Positions 1 to 14,717 of a stretch of 64,000 nt of DNA are shown piece by piece. Where the stretch lies: positions 8,556,001 through 8,620,000 of the forward strand of contig NC_135126.1 in the NCBI RefSeq assembly GCF_050908995.1, read 5' to 3'. A program made the position numbers and the translations under genes. Positions within the stretch are counted from its first letter, which is position 1. Each line of letters opens with the position of its first letter. The notes under the pieces were generated by a model. It did no database searches and had not been told where the DNA came from. It saw only the letters and a program-made list of their open reading frames with translations. The stretch comes from Andrena cerasifolii. Its lineage: Eukaryota > Arthropoda > Insecta > Hymenoptera > Andrenidae.

Positions 1-3000
1 TGGCGAAAGTGGGTCGAAAAAGACTCGAGGGACGTAGCAGGGTTAAGCTGGGCGAGAACAAGTTAGCAGCAGGTATTTTTCTGCAAATCCTCTGGGGATT
101 GTGCTACACTGTAATAATTGATATCTGGGTAACCAGTTCCCAAGTCGTCACGGAATACTGAATTTTAAAACCAGAAAGTGGCTATTGCTGCGGCGACCGA
201 GGTTGTTCTTCTACTGTTTCCACTGTAATTGTACCGCTGGGTGCAAGAACGACCTCGGCACGCTCAGAGCCCTTTTTGCACGAAACACATAATTAGATTC
301 CTCGTTAAATTTAATAACAGGATATTCTATTCGCGGTATGTAGCAATGATAATCTCACACTTTACTATCGCCGAACTTCGTCGAAGCTCCTAATACCGAA
401 TCTGCATTCCCGTCGAGCAAAGCGTTAATCGTGTTTCCGCGATTCGCGAAGTACAGCCATTTCCTGGTACGTGTTTAAAATTTCAACGGTGCCGTTGTTC
501 GGCCAAGATCCATTAAAGTCAATTAATTAAACACGGCCGAGCTGGTGCCGCGCTCGCGTATATTTCTCGGGACACGAACACAATGGCTCATTGTTTTTTC
601 GCGGTGGAGGTCGACGATGGCATGTGACGTGGGCGCTGAAAAACATGCGTGATCATCCGAGCTTAGTGACTCGAGCTACGGTCAGGTGAATTATAGTTCG
701 TTGCGCCGATTACGTCGAATCGCGGGCTTTGTACCTCTTGTCAATCCATTTCGAAGCGATTCATGCGCGGTGGAAATGGGACAATTCGAGCAGCGAGAAC
801 CGCATCGGCTTTCGATCCCAAACCGACACTGCAACCGGGGATTCTTTAATCACTCTTCACCCAGAAACTCCTAATTTCCGACGGATTGCGTGGATCCGGC
901 GCTCTGTGTTTCTACTTTAGCCTCCGGTATTTCTACTTTAGTTCCTGGCGTTTCTACTGCAAGTTTCCAAAGAATTCAGCGACACCTCGTTAGGATCCAA
1001 TACTTTTTCAGTGAACACTGCGCGAAGTTTCCAAGTTGTTTCTGGCGTTGCAAAAAGACGATTCACTTTGAGATTAGCTTTGAACACCTGGCGATCTTCC
1101 ATTCGTTATTGCAGAAGTGGAACTTCTGTTTCAGAATTCAAGGTAGATCTAACTAATCCTGATCTAACGCACTGTTAATCTTCCTTGAGAATGGAAATGC
1201 CTAAGGTGTCGCGTATTTTATATTCAAGCCTGACCAGTTCCTGTTTAAGCTGAAATATCCAACGACGGGGGCGGAATATTAAGAATGTGATGGCCGCGTG
1301 GCAGCGAGCAGAGGTTGCAAGGAAATAGGAGGAAATAACGCTTCCTCCTACCAACAATGAGTCGAGGAGGTCGATTCTGAGCGTGAATATGTGCAGCGAG
1401 AGGAAAACGTGCACGAAGAACGGAGCAATGTCCATTTCGTTCCTCTCCATTTCAGCAACGGAAGCGTCGCCGGTGCACCTACGTTTCGAGGCATCGGGAC
1501 GTGAAAGCGTAATATCACTTTCTATGATGAGGCACGAACGAAACGAGCATTCTAGTTTAACTCTCGGCTACCGCGGTAACCCATACTGGTTCTTTCATGT
1601 TCTGTTGCTTATAGCATATAGCAGTTGCTCGATGCATTGTGCGCTTTATCTCGAGGCTGCGGTTGGACTTTGAGTGCAATCCGAAGAAATTGAATTTTTT
1701 TAGAATTGATATAACAACCTTTCTTATTAATAGTAAATACTAATAATACTTTCATTAGTGGTATTATAATGTAGTAAAAAATCGGCAAAAAATTAACCGA
1801 GCTATTTCAGCACCCAGTAGTACGTCGAGACGTAACCCTGAGAAGTTGTAATCGGAAAGCTAATTTAAGGCGTAATTCGAAACCCCAGAAACCAGCTGTT
1901 CGACGAAATGAAGCCTGAACCAGGCGGGGCAATAAAATGCCCGCGTTTTTTCCACCTTTTACCATGTTACGCGAAATAATTGGCTGCCCGGTTTTCTTTT
2001 GTTGAAACGGTAACCGAAGAGTCTGCGGCAACGGCTATGGGGAAACAAATACGGAAACATCCAACGAACCGAAAAGCTTCGGGTTACAAGGCGCCCTTGT
2101 ACGAGTCAGATTCCGCAAGCCAGATTCGAGGAAATCAAATTCGTCAGTTTATTCCTGTTTTATGAGAGCTATCTACTTTATTTTGTTCAATGTCGCGTTC
2201 GAGATACTTTCGTCGATCCTTGAAATACTAATAATCATTGATTTCTTAACATCCTTTAGATTAGGTGGCGCACAGCGCACGAAGTGATGTAGGGGGTGTG
2301 GAGCAAGACGGTAGCGTTAAGAAGAAACGTACAGAAAATCAAGTATATCCTTTATGCAACATTCATCGTCAAATTTAAGCAACAAAAATGGTGTCACAGG
2401 AAACAAAAACTTAAATAAACTTCTTTTTCGTAAGTAACTAAATTGTCCCATCTTACCATGGGACTTCTGTGGGGGCAACGTGAAACATGAAGAAACATCA
2501 TAAAGATACGAATTTGAAAGTGAGGAAATTATATTTCCTTTTGTAATTGGTAGTATTCTTAATTTTCCTTGAGTCCGTTTTCGTATTTTAGAATTTATCT
2601 TCTTCTCTGTATTTGTTTTTCGTGTCTGTATCTTGCGGATGGGCATAATGTCTCTTGGTGAAACATTGAAGGAATTTTTTAATACTTCACATGCTTTTTG
2701 TAAAAAGACCTTAATAATTTCTTAGTGAAAACTCTAAATTTATGAAAAAGTAAGGAAAATTAATTTAGCGGCTTTAGCTGAAGAATATACGCATAAATAA
2801 ACTGACACTATTACAAGCTTCCTGGATAATTATATCGTTATTAGAAAACTGTAATTTCTCGTCATAACTCGTGACACGCGTGATCTATAGCACTGCTTTT
2901 TTCAGACCGATGCTCTATTCCACCCAAATCTCTGATATGTTCACGTGTATACTGTAGTACCTTCTATTTCTTATAAACAATGCTTCCCCATCTTGCTAGC

Positions 3001-6000
3001 CCCCCTTGCCCCACGTTCCCTTAATATTAACGGAATCGATGCTGCGGAAGGAGGAAAACGTCGTTCTCCTTAAGTTTCCCAGTTGTTTCTTTCCACACTT
3101 CGCCGGTTACATATCTCTCGAGTGAAAGCCTTTTACCAACACTCTTCATTTCTTTAAAAGGACAACGCGTGCTCAATGAAAGCAAAGCACCGTAACCGGC
3201 GTGTGTGTTTTAAGTTGGATCATTTAATTTGAAAACAACGCTTCTGCTTCATGCTCGCAGCCACTTCTGCAACTTCGCCTCGTTCTCCCCTCTTTTTACT
3301 CGGTCCAAGGGGTACTTTAGAGCGCCCTAAATTCCACGCGTCTATATCACGCGAGCAGAAGCGTTGTTCCTTCGAAAGAACAAAACGAATTTCGCGCCCC
3401 CGGCAGAAGTCGCCTGAAGCAAAGTTTTCGTTCCAGGCACGAGGATCCCATTGTCTCCGCGATAATGCACCGGAAGCATAGAATTACTTTTCGCAAGTGA
3501 ATTCTCACTGTGCACCGTGGAAATAGCTTCGAGTCTCGCGGCAATTTCGAACAATGATACTTACAGCGTGCCCGCAAACAGAAATAGTCGACTGTAGCGA
3601 TATTTGGAAAGTGAGAATAGTTTCGTGGCGAAATCCACGCGCCACCTGGAGGATCATCAAAATTCATTTCTGTGCTGTGGCTTACAAAGGCACAGGAACG
3701 GAAAGTGAAAAACGATTCTAACGAATTGAGACGTCCACTTAATGCTCTTAATTTTTGCAAATGGATTTTCTTTAATCACAAGTGTATCGCGCATTGCGTG
3801 TTACGCGCGTGAGAAGATGACTGGTATTTCATCGTTCCTCAAATAGTTACAAGTAGTTGGACGTTTAAAAGGATTTGTTTTAACGTAACGCGATTACTTA
3901 GCCACGCGCAGGCATGAATGTTCTGCTAATTCTCACGTATTCCTCCACTGCTGCTTTAAAAGCGAAGGATCAGGCGCCATTTGAAAAGAAGGACACTCGA
4001 TTCGACGCACGTGCAAAGTGTTTCGAGCACACAGGGCTTTATATCCGCCAGAAGGCGCTCAAACCGAGGATAAAGGTACCCTCGGAAATAGAAGCATTTT
4101 CAAATTGACTTTTATCTCGACGTTGCTCGCGATTCAGCTCTAAGCGACCAGTTTCAAAACAGTCGATCCAAACGTAATATTTGTCCAAGCCCTTGAGCAA
4201 CTTTTTAATCAGGTCAGAGCGAAATTAATTTCGCCGATGATAATTTTCCCTCGGGCCCGCTTCTACCCTTTCTCGTCTCGCTATTACCCAGCTCGCGTAA
4301 AGAAAAAATGTGGTTTAGGAACAGCGCGGTGTTAGACAAGCCCGGTAACATTATTAAAACTCGTATCTTTTCGCGTTCCATAATTTCCCCCCTGCCAAGC
4401 TTCCGAACATGGAAATCGTGGCTTCGTGTGTGTGTGTCTACCATCGGTGGAACGAATTCCACAATTTACCCGGGATACCGCGAGCGAAGTTCCTTTTTCT
4501 CTCTTTTAACAGGCGCCACGTTTATGTGCCATTATGGCGAAGAAGATGAAAATAAAAGAACCGAGGAGGGGAAACCCTCAAGTATCGTTAACGAGCGTTT
4601 CGTAACGCTATCAAGCTGGCGGGTGTTTCGCAGACGCGACGTGTTCGCCGATTCGTATAAACTACTTGCAAGCCTTGCGTAACGATTCCGTGGGTTCGCA
4701 AAACAAGAAATTGGAGCATGAAATAAATCGGTTAATTGCACGAGCGTGGCTCACAGATAGGTACATCAAACGTACCGCCGTGTCTCGCAGGCTTGTCCAA
4801 CGCGCGCCAATATCTTGTGTACTAGAGCGGCGCGCGGGAATGCAATTTACACCATTATATCGCGAAACGTACCCGCCATTTAGGTGCGCTGAAAGCTCCT
4901 GGCCCCATTGTTGACGCAGCAGGGCGCAATTAACCTTTACAACGAACGCCGGGCGTCGCTGGTTAATTTTAGGCCCGGTTATTGCCGAGTCTCGTTCGAC
5001 GGGAATCCGAAATACGAAACCTCTTCGCGCAGTTGGAAAATCTTCTCGGGCTTAGGAAATGGGACCGCTGCAGCAAGGATCGAGGAGGATAGACAATTAT
5101 TGGCTCCATTGCAAGCTCATGGCACTGGCACGTGACTGTGTCTCTAAGAGAAAACGAGTGTAAGAGGTTTTGATGATTTCGATTTCAGGGAGGGTGATGA
5201 GCAGTTGGGGTTGCTGGATACTTAGACGGGTATTTCTGCTCTAAGGAGTTATATCCTTTTGTTTTACTAAAAAAAATAAAACAAAATACTTATTACATGT
5301 AATAAGTCCATAAAGTGCACGAAAAATATTATTTACAATAATTTTTGTATTAAATTATTTATGATTTCTGAGGTTCTTTAGACCACTGTAGAAAAAATGG
5401 TCAGCGTGATATCTCCATGAAACATCGATGGATCGGAGAAATAAAATGATATTGTTGTAAAATAATGTTTCCCCTATGGGTTGACGAGCCATTGTTTTTA
5501 TATTTTGTTTATAAAATTTTTTATGCACAAGTGCAGAGCAAAATTCCGCATGAGAAATTCAATTAACTTTAAAGTGCCCTGAATAGTTTATTTTATGGAA
5601 ATTAAAAAATTTATAGCCTGCTTAGATATGGGATAATAAACTGTACAGGTAGCCTACATGCAGAACAGTAAAGCTGCGAGTCTACTGGGTAACTCCGAAG
5701 AAAATTAAAAGTAATGGACGAAGAGGCTTGACGCGCGTTGAATATAAAGTGGTAAAGTACCAAATACTTGAAACACAGAGGACATTATAAATCTTTCCCC
5801 TCAGTTTACGCCGCACAATTGTTCGCGGAACACAGCGTCAAACTTCCAGACACTTTCTACGATAGAAGAAGATCCGCCCGAGCGAACGGGTCAACGCACT
5901 GCAAACATTTCCGAGGGACTCGGGGCTACTCGCAACTCCGTGTCGCTGTTCTCGTCCGTTTTGCAATGGGCAGGCAGAAGTTGCTGGAATAATTGCGTCC

Positions 6001-9000
6001 GCTAGCAACAACTCTTGAACTGTTGCAATTGTTGAGTAAGTGCCCGAAGGCTCTCTAATAGGTATCCCCAAGTTCCGCAGCGACGGCTTTGCTTAAGCTC
6101 GATTATCGCCAGTTAGAAGCACGGCTCCGGTGCCGCGCCAACTTTTTCCCCGCCTCGTTAATTGTTTCCAACAAGTCTTCCTTCCGCTTTACGGTCTTAA
6201 ACGACAGAAACGAGCACGACAGTCCAAGCTTTTATCCTCCAACAGGGCGGGGGGAGGGTCAACGGCATTTCCGCGATTGTGACTCGCGGCAGCCGGTGAA
6301 TTTCATTTGAATTATGTCGCGGCGCGAAAGTGCTCGCGTAAAAAGCATCGCGGGTCCGAGGATCCGCGGCATCGACTGTTCGCCACGGGCTTGCGCTTCG
6401 CAAGCGGGTAACGGCTACATTGGAACCGAAGCTGAGCGTAAAGCGCGATAACAGTTCTAATTGTAAAAGCTCGCGCGGATATCGAGAGCGACGCGGGTCC
6501 TGGGCCGGGGTTCGAGGACTCCTCGAATGTAGGTCCCGCTTCTCTCTAGGCAGCCCCGACACAACGTAATTTCCATTACTACGCGGCGAAATGTATTGCC
6601 ACTCTCAATTAGGCTGCGCTGAAAGCATCGTTGCTACTGTAGGCCTAGGGAGCCGCGCAGTTCGAGGCACCCACCGGGGCCCGGTCGTTGATCCGAAATT
6701 TAATTATCCCCAACCTCTGGCCTGGATTCACTTTAACAATATCAGCGGCGCATTATTATGCAACATTTACGCCCGCGTGCTGAATTAATTAGTAAGAAAC
6801 GATTTGCCGTCGATGCGCCGGTTAAGGGGCGACGTCTCGTGTGCACGCTCTGCCCACCTTTCTTCCGAATATCATTGCTCTCCCGAGGGAGAGGCTGGGA
6901 TTAAGGGACGTTCAGCAAGTTCCAGGAATACAGGCTTAAACGGCGGGGCAGCAAATCCACTGCGAGTCGTAGTTGGTCGGGAATAAAGCTCAACTACTTT
7001 GTGCCTTCTGTGTACTTTTAGATGGAGTTTGTAGAAATCTGAGGATGATTTGAGAGGGATCTAGCGTCTTGATGTCGCTGAAGGGGGGTTGACGTACAGC
7101 AGACCTATGGGAGTGCCAGATTTCAGGTGGACTTGGGGTTTGGTTTGGTTGGAATTCTTTGGGAAGGTGTACAAATTGCGTGTTTTATGCAGAGGACTTC
7201 TTATTGGTGTAAAGGGTTCTCGTTACAGTTCTGGTTGTAGTAGGACTTGTCACTGGCACGTGGCAAGTCAACTTTGAGGAAGAAGGGTCAGCAATTTCGA
7301 AAGCACTGTACTAGAGGCACTTGTGTCGTACACGATCGCAGACTCCTCTGGGTAATATAAGCGAGGTAATGTGCAAATGCGTCCGAATTATACTGGGCAA
7401 ACAAATTCAACGACTTGGGAACTGTAGAAGAATACGAAACATGCGTTGTGAGAAACATTAACGAGGGTGGAACGATGTGCTATGCATCTGCTTTAATGAA
7501 AGGGTTAGTTTAAACACAGGCGCGTTAATAGCGGAGTTCTACAATTTAAATAATGTATCGAAGGGGATTTATCCATTTCAATGTTGAACGAAATTTACAT
7601 TTAGCTTTTTATATGCGCTATCGGATCCGACTGCTTTTACCATCCGGCTTGTTTAACCCTTTTAGTGAAATGTGAAGTTTCAAATGAGGGGAATGTTTTC
7701 AATTAATGTGAAAGGAGCTAATAATTTTCATTCGTGTTTGAAGAGCTGAGTGAAAGAGATAATCAGTGGAGTAACACGCGGTAAGTCGGCCCAGATATCA
7801 TCCAACGACACCGATACGATCATCCGTTCAATTATCACTAAATGAGCATGTAAATGGAGTTTGCATCAACACGTTTTACGCTCCGCATTTCGGTCTATTA
7901 TGCCTCGATTCACGTCGCAGAGACGCGTAAAATTCAGGGTACGTAAACAATGGTCCCCAGCCTTTGCTCTTGCATTTTTCCAACCACAAACGCGAGGTAG
8001 CCGAATACTCGATAATCCTTAGTAAACGACGCCCTTTTCAAACAATCTATAGAGAAAATAATATCTTAAGAAGAGAGAAGCTACAACCTGGGATCACTGC
8101 CTCTAAACTCAAACCTTCCATTCCACTTGAACATCCTCAAACATCCTAGGGATCAACAGTACCTGCTACAAGCTCCAAACAACTAAGTTAATTAACTCTG
8201 CATTCCTCTCTGAAAACCTATTAATCTACCGAGTACTACAACCTGGCGTTACAAACCAAACTCAAATTCATCATAGTCCCTCGCATATCGAACTCATAAC
8301 TAAACAATTACACCCCCTTCCTATAAGAAACCGAAAGTAGCCGAGCCATACACAAAACGAATTTTATAACACAAGATTGTTAACATTTACCCTGAAACTA
8401 CTTTGCGCAATATCAAGATTTCGAGCAACAGGCAGAAGCGGAAGTTTCCCTTCAACATCCAACACCCCCCCAGGTCTAATATCGAGCAGGACACCTGCCA
8501 CCTGGAAATTTTAACTCGTCGAAACCGTCCCGTCCTCCCCTATCGTTATATTACATCAGCAGGTCGAGATTTAATTCCGATCCCGAATGTACGGTGCCCC
8601 GATAACCGGGGACAATATCCGCGTAAATAATACGCCCCGAGAGGCAGCTCCCTGGGCGCCCAGCATCGGGTTCTGCAGAAACGCTCTGCTTCGAGTGACC
8701 TTAACCGACAGATTGCTCAATTAGAGCGTCACTTCCTGATCTTCATAATCAGATTATCAGGCAAACACGTTACGGTTGGAATTAGAGACGGTCGACCGAG
8801 GGAGGCCCTAGGTCAGTCGTCTATAGCAGCGAGGGAGCGCAAGGACGCTCCAACGGATCGAGAAGTGACGGCGAAGTGATAATTTCTAGGCCGCGTAGCT
8901 AGATCGCGGCAGACTCGATCGCGCCAGTCGCCAAACATCGCTTTTCCTTTCCTACGTTCGTTCACGCGCCGTGGCAATTAATCTTTCCAAGGCCTCGCGT

Positions 9001-12000
9001 GTCTGGGGTCCGAGATAGGTACCTCGACAGTGTCCTCGCGCGATCCTGAAGCGGCGATAGCGTTCGAGGCGAGTGTGCGTTAAACGGGTCGAGGGGGTTG
9101 GAGCTTCGATGTCGGAAAGACTAGGCAGGTTTCGATGGGTGTACTTGCGTTTGCACGAGGCGGATTTTTGTTAATTCTGCGGGGGCCAGGGCTGAGCGGA
9201 TTCCCATGGAAGCCACCTTTCAGGCGGGAAATTAATTTCTCGTTGTAATTTGTTTGAATGCGTTTGAACGAGTTTAGTAGATGCGTGACTATGTATGGTG
9301 TAACGCGGATTGTAATCTATGATCAGGCTCGGTTCGTCCTCACTGGCACAATTAGACAGCTGCCTAGGGTGCAAAAGTGACAAGGGGCGCAAAGTGGTCT
9401 TTTCATCGTTGGCAATTTTTAAAATAATGTTTCAACTGAAATGTTACGAGATGTACTATGTTTAAGCCCACCCGACGGCTCAAATAAATGTAATATAAAT
9501 AAATGGCGCAATTTGGCAAGTTCGCCTAAGCGCAAAATGGCTCGAGCCGGGTCTGTCTACAATTGCAGTGTGTTGATTTGAAAGAAGAAGAGGAAATTAA
9601 TTTCCTTAAGGGTGTGGTGCACTTTTGATTGGCCCTGTGGTAAATGCAAGTGTCACTCGAATCGGAAACAAGTTTCTACGAAAGAAGCAGGGGAACAGTG
9701 GAGAACAGAAGTCACGTGCCACTGCTGCTCATAATTATTCAGGAAACAGGGAATTTCTATCTTGCGCACAACGGGCAATTGTTTATTCGGCTAACAAGTT
9801 CATGTCTAGAAAGACAATTATTGCTACAAGCGAAAACACAGAACGAGGCAGAACGTAGTCGGCCTATTTGTAGAACATTAATTGAAACCCGCGCGTTGAT
9901 CCCCATTAACGTACCCATTACCATTTACGATCGCGAGTTATTTTCGTTGCACGTAATGGATATTTACTGAAAGCGTCGCGCTGTAATATCGCGCACGTTT
10001 GTTATAAAAATACACACCGCTGCGTCGCTTCCTCGTTCATCAACACAGATTCCTCCCCTTCTCATAAAATATTATTTACAGCGCCGCTGTTCTTTCGCCC
10101 GTCAAGGTCTGAATCCTCAAAGGAACGTGCGGCGAAGATGCTACCCTTGGATTTATTAGTATCGTGAATTTCTATCGCGGCGGGCGCACCCCGCCCGCTG
10201 CATATTGGATCGCGCCCGGAGCCTCGAAGAATTATCGCGATTGCCCGCGCGGTGTATTAGGCGAGTCGCCATTCAATTTCTCCCCGGCTCGAGTAGCAAA
10301 CTATGGATCAGCGTTGTCGATGTGTTTTATATAATTACGCTCGAGTTGATATGTTTTCATTGAGCGAATAAAACGAACGTGATGGGCCAGGGCTCTCGTG
10401 ATTGACGTCAATCGGGAAGGGCGCCTATCGCGCCTCGCTCGTCGACGGAAATGCATGAAAAAGAGTTGTCGCAAAAAAAGAAAAGAATGGAAGGAAGACC
10501 AAAAAAGAAGAATCTACTCCTATGGGTATAGGAAGCTGAACAAACGGCTTGGAAACCATGAGAAAACCTATTATCTCAAACGGGTCAGGGTCGTCTGTTC
10601 GTCATCAGTCAAGGTCTTTTTCACCATGACTTTCATCTCCTTCGATTCGAACGCGCACGCTCCCGCCCCATAAAATAGGGGCTATTTTGCTTCCCTCTAA
10701 TCGGATAACAAACTTCCATTCACGGTTCACATCTGACAGGTAGCGTTGCTAAGGCGATTAAATAAAAATGCTGCAGACCGGCGTGAGAAAGTCAGCGAAG
10801 CACGCTGCACCGCGTCGAATTTATTCGGACCGTGGAGAATTACCTCGCGCGCCGCGTAATTCGCGACGATAATGTTAACAGGTAATAACAGCACAGCTAT
10901 CCGCAGAGAGCGCAGGCGACGATAATAATCGCGTGGAAATCCGTTCATTAATTCCTTGGTATCGATATCCAATTAGAAAATTCGCAATAAATTGCATAGC
11001 AGGAGCACCGCCGCTGTGGGCACGCTAATTTCTACCCACAACTCGAGCGAATCTCATGGCTCGCGCGTTAATTTCAACATCAGAAACTTCTAATGAGAAT
11101 CGTGCAGCTTGGTACTTCGAATTACATTTTTCTATGCCCCCTTCTTGTCATTAATTTGATTAACAAGTAATGCCAAGTAAACGTGCCGGCGACGACCACC
11201 AGGCGAAAGGTCTGGCGAGGACTTTCAACCCTCCCCGAGGCTAGCAGCCACTACCCAGGGGCTTGAAGAACGGCGAGTCTCCCTCTAAGTAAATAACAGT
11301 TCCCTCGTCGCCGCAATGAAAATGCACCGTCGATCGATTTCTGTACCGATTACCCCGCCGCCCCTCTCTGCGAATTCTGTTTCCCGTGCGGAAAGGTAAA
11401 CGTGGTCGAAGTTTCCCCTCGTTTCAAAGTACACGCTCGACGACCGACGAGATACCATCGAGTAGCGATAACAAAAACGCAAATGCACTTTTACCGTCGC
11501 TCGTCCAAGTGGCCCTCGACGATGCCAGCATAGCCTCGCCGGTGACGTCACTGGTGATTGCTTATCACCTTGCGCCCAGCCTCTGAAAAGCGGGATCGCA
11601 CGGGGGAGCCGCTGAAAAGCGAGAGTGGGGCCTATTCGTATAATCGATATGGGAAACAGACGACTGTGGAAACGGTCGGGACAAAAGAATAGGCGAGTAG
11701 GTGTGTGCCGAGCGTTTGTCGAGCGGCTCTTCCAGGTCGAGGTCGCGTGGTCCACCTCAAAGGCCGCTTTACAATAACTGTCCGATCCCTTAGCTTCGTT
11801 GTTAATTGCTCGGCCCGCCTTCAACTCCCACCGACTGTCTGCCTCCCAACGACGACTTCTGTGACTAGAATTTTTGCAATGTGTGCTCCATGCCGCGACT
11901 TTCGTTTCGGACCGCCACTTTCTTTCAGATTCAGGATCACTGGTCTCTGGGACATCCTTTCAGCACTTTTAATGCACGTACTTGAATGCGCTTGGGAGAT

Positions 12001-13097
12001 CTTTGAAATGTTAACCAGATCTTGAAGGATTTGAAGATCTCCGAGACGTCTCCTTGCTTTGGGATGATGGATGCATCGCTGGGTAACGAGGAGGCCAGAT
12101 TGTTGACAGACTTGGAGCGTAAGATCGGTGATTAGTCTGCCAAGATTCAAGACTAAACAAGGATCGCGTGAAATTCGCGAATCAGTAGGAGTCTTGAATA
12201 TAGATTTCTAATTCGACGTTTACACTTTCAATTATTTAAATTCGCTCGCCCAACTCTTTCAACTTGCTGGCGCCTATTAAATGATAAAGGTTGGTTATCG
12301 TTATTAAAGCTAGTAAAACCCCGACCTCTCTTCTCTTCGTTAAGTATCCAACGCTCGGTGGTGGAAGTCTCAACGTTACAAAGTGAACTTTGCTCCTTAA
12401 TCGCCCAGCGAGTGTGCATAATTCAGCAAAGATTTCGCCCAGCTGACTACCAAATACGTCAAGGTGAAATGCGAATGGAAAACTGAAAAGCTTCATTGTT
12501 CTTTCGAGCACGCACGCGGCGCACCAGTATTTCCACGTCATAATTCGTGGCTTTGGTCGACGCAACAATCGACAGCACGCAAATCAGCGGCGCGATTCAT
12601 TTAGCGATTTAATTTTTCATTTAGTCGACGTGTTTTACAATGCAACGTGCGCGCTCGACCAGAAAATCCACGCAACATTGATCCGTACTCCAAACAAATG
12701 CGAGCTTCGATTGGAGCGTATCAATGCGGCACTGAATTTTTCCTCTGCCCCTCTCCCCCTCCCCCCACCGTTTTTGCCCAACAATCGCGTAATAAATCCT
12801 CCTATATTAAATTCCTCGGCTGCAATTAAATGGAAACATATTTCATGGAGGTATCAATATTATGCGATTTTCGCAGATTGCGTCGACTAAAGAATCGAGA
12901 AATCGAGCTTGCCCCATGGAAGTCAGAGTATTTTCTAACAAGTATATCGCGTGATTCCTTCGATCCCTTCTCATTGAGGAAACACGATACCTCGGTAATT
13001 ACTCAATTGATCGATTGACCTGTATTCATCCTGTGTCTGAGTAATGAACGCCGTATCTACTTAAGACGTTCCTCTGTCCGCTATTCATTCCTCTAAA
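1..13097. other. Non-coding stretch, no supported gene
   Basis: I see no convincing exon here. Open frames are short, overlap on both strands and lack coherent splice signals or recognisable motifs. The first bases have a frame open from position 3 that reaches a GT at about 83, but nothing identifies it as an exon. Composition alternates between AT-rich tracts (about 5240-5640, which includes a perfect 20-nt palindrome at 5288-5307) and CpG-rich stretches (about 6300-6700 and 8770-9080). It is probably intron or intergenic DNA. Confidence 0.6.
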
Positions 13098-13241
13098 GGC
13101 CGCCGCGCATTTTTGCGAAGCGCGGCCGTTCGATGAGAAAAGTTTACAAACAGTTGTTGACCGAAGCGCAGCGACAATTAATTAATAATTATTAATTTCT
13201 TCGATTCGCTTCGTCGCGCTTCGCCGAAATGCGCGACGGCC
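13098..13241. mobile_element. Short GC-rich inverted-repeat element (MITE-like)
   Basis: Arms of 27 bp at 13098-13124 and 13215-13241 are inverted copies with a few mismatches, both running GGCCG(C/T)CGCGCATTT and ending in GCGAAGCGCG. The roughly 90-bp centre is AT-rich and contains repeated TTAAT/ATTAA words. There is no coding capacity. Small size, terminal inverted repeats and a contrasting centre fit a non-autonomous DNA transposon. No clear target-site duplication is visible, so the superfamily is open. The right end lies only five bases from the next element. Confidence 0.55.
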
Positions 13242-13246
13242 TTCAA

Positions 13247-13961
13247 GGGGGGATTCTCGTGTAACAGTTTCCGAAATTGATGATTTTATTTTTTAAAAAC
13301 TATTGTTAATTTTGCATTAAACTCTTTTCGGATATAAGGCGGTATCTTTAAACTTGTAGAATTTTTTTTTGTATGGCGATCACTCTTATTATTTATTAGT
13401 TATTGTGGAATCTATTCTACGATGTTAGCGTCAGGTGTAGCACCTGTCGCAGTGATCGGATTGCAAAAAGAAGGAAATTTTCTTAAAGTTAAATAATTTA
13501 CCCTGTGACTGGACCTAAAATTTTAATTTTAGTTTTTATTTATAATACTTTTTTCGTCGATATAAAGACTAATATGAAAAATTTGTATAAGGATAAAACT
13601 TACTTTTTCTTTCAAACGCTATAAGACTTTGAATTTTCCATTTTTGTTTCTTTAAAGTGGACCAATCCCAGATGTAAACTATCCAACTTTAAGAAACTTC
13701 TATTTTTTTTTGCAATCAGATGACTGTGATAGGTGCTACACATCCCGTCAGCAGGAGTTACATCGTCGGAAAGGTGGACAAGATTCCACAATAATTAATA
13801 AATAATAAGAAGGATCGACATAAAAAAAATATTTTCTGCAAGTTTAAAGACGCCACCTTATATCCCAAAAGAGTTTAATCCAATATGACCAACAGTTTTT
13901 TCAAAAAAAATTCTTAAATATCACTTACTTTTGGAGCTGTTAAACGAGAACCCCCGCCCCC
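13247..13961. mobile_element. 0.7-kb MITE with G-rich terminal inverted repeats
   Basis: The left end reads GGGGGATTCTCGTGTAACAG. The right end, on the other strand, reads a G run followed by GGGTTCTCGTTTAACAG. The arms continue inwards: a block near 13420-13475, containing GTGTAGCACCTGTCGCAGTGAT, is matched in inverted orientation near 13715-13770. The element is AT-rich and has no coding frame. The right end is followed by TA while the left is preceded by AA, so a TA target duplication may have been lost by mutation. This is probably a non-autonomous TIR transposon, possibly Tc1/mariner-like. Confidence 0.65.
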
Positions 13962-14717
13962 TAAATCGCGTGCCATGAACTCGAAACTCTAATTTTCGTC
14001 TTATTAATAACTCCAACTATGAATCTTCACTGTTCAGAATTTCTACAGTGGCTTTCGCGATGTAGAAGATGCGACCTTCTTCCACAGCTATTGATTTAAA
14101 GGGTAGTTACTCTTCATCTGGATCGGAACTAGAATTCCGATACTGTTCCCCTGTCATCGAAAGTATCCCGCGGGTACGTGGGCACGCAGGAAGAAGAATA
14201 ATAGGAGGACAGAATAAAACCAGAAAGACAGGGCTCGACGGATGCACGTGAGAAGAGGGTGCACGGCTCGATCATAAACGTACAGTCGACGATCGTGTTT
14301 CTGTCAGCTACTTCAATGCCAATTAACCGCTCTTCCGTTTCTCGCCGAGTGGAAAGCATCGATCCGCGTCGCGAATACCAAGCGCATCGTCCCGCCGTCG
14401 TCGGCTAGGCAGCTGCTCGGGCGGACTTTAATTAATCGCGCCTGACGATTATTGCCTGTCGTTCTTAAGTCCCTGCCAGGCAGACACTCGAGGAATCTCC
14501 AACTTTCAGCGTCTTCCGATCGAGCCCTCGTCGATCCGACTTAATTTCGATACAATTAATCGCCTTGAAAGCGGAGCCCGCGTAGTCCCCGGCTTGTCGC
14601 CCTGCTTTCAAATAGCCAACTCTATAATGAATCTACAGTTGTCTAGATTCGTCGAAAAACGATTAGTTCTCACTCTACAACTTTTGCACGATCAACGCGG
14701 TAGCTTTAAAACATATA
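13962..14717. other. Non-coding stretch, nothing recognised
   Basis: There is no supported exon, RNA gene or further repeat here. Short open frames on both strands (about 14069-14359) overlap one another and show no family resemblance. Confidence 0.5.

Noticed and set aside
8811..8850. TCAGT initiator-like word in a CpG-rich stretch
   Set aside because: The downstream promoter element does not match well and there is no adjacent supported gene.
11285..11824. 179-residue open frame on the minus strand, the longest in the window
   Set aside because: It lies in a CpG-rich area where stop codons are scarce. It has no domain, signal or splice context, its composition is irregular, and competing frames overlap it.
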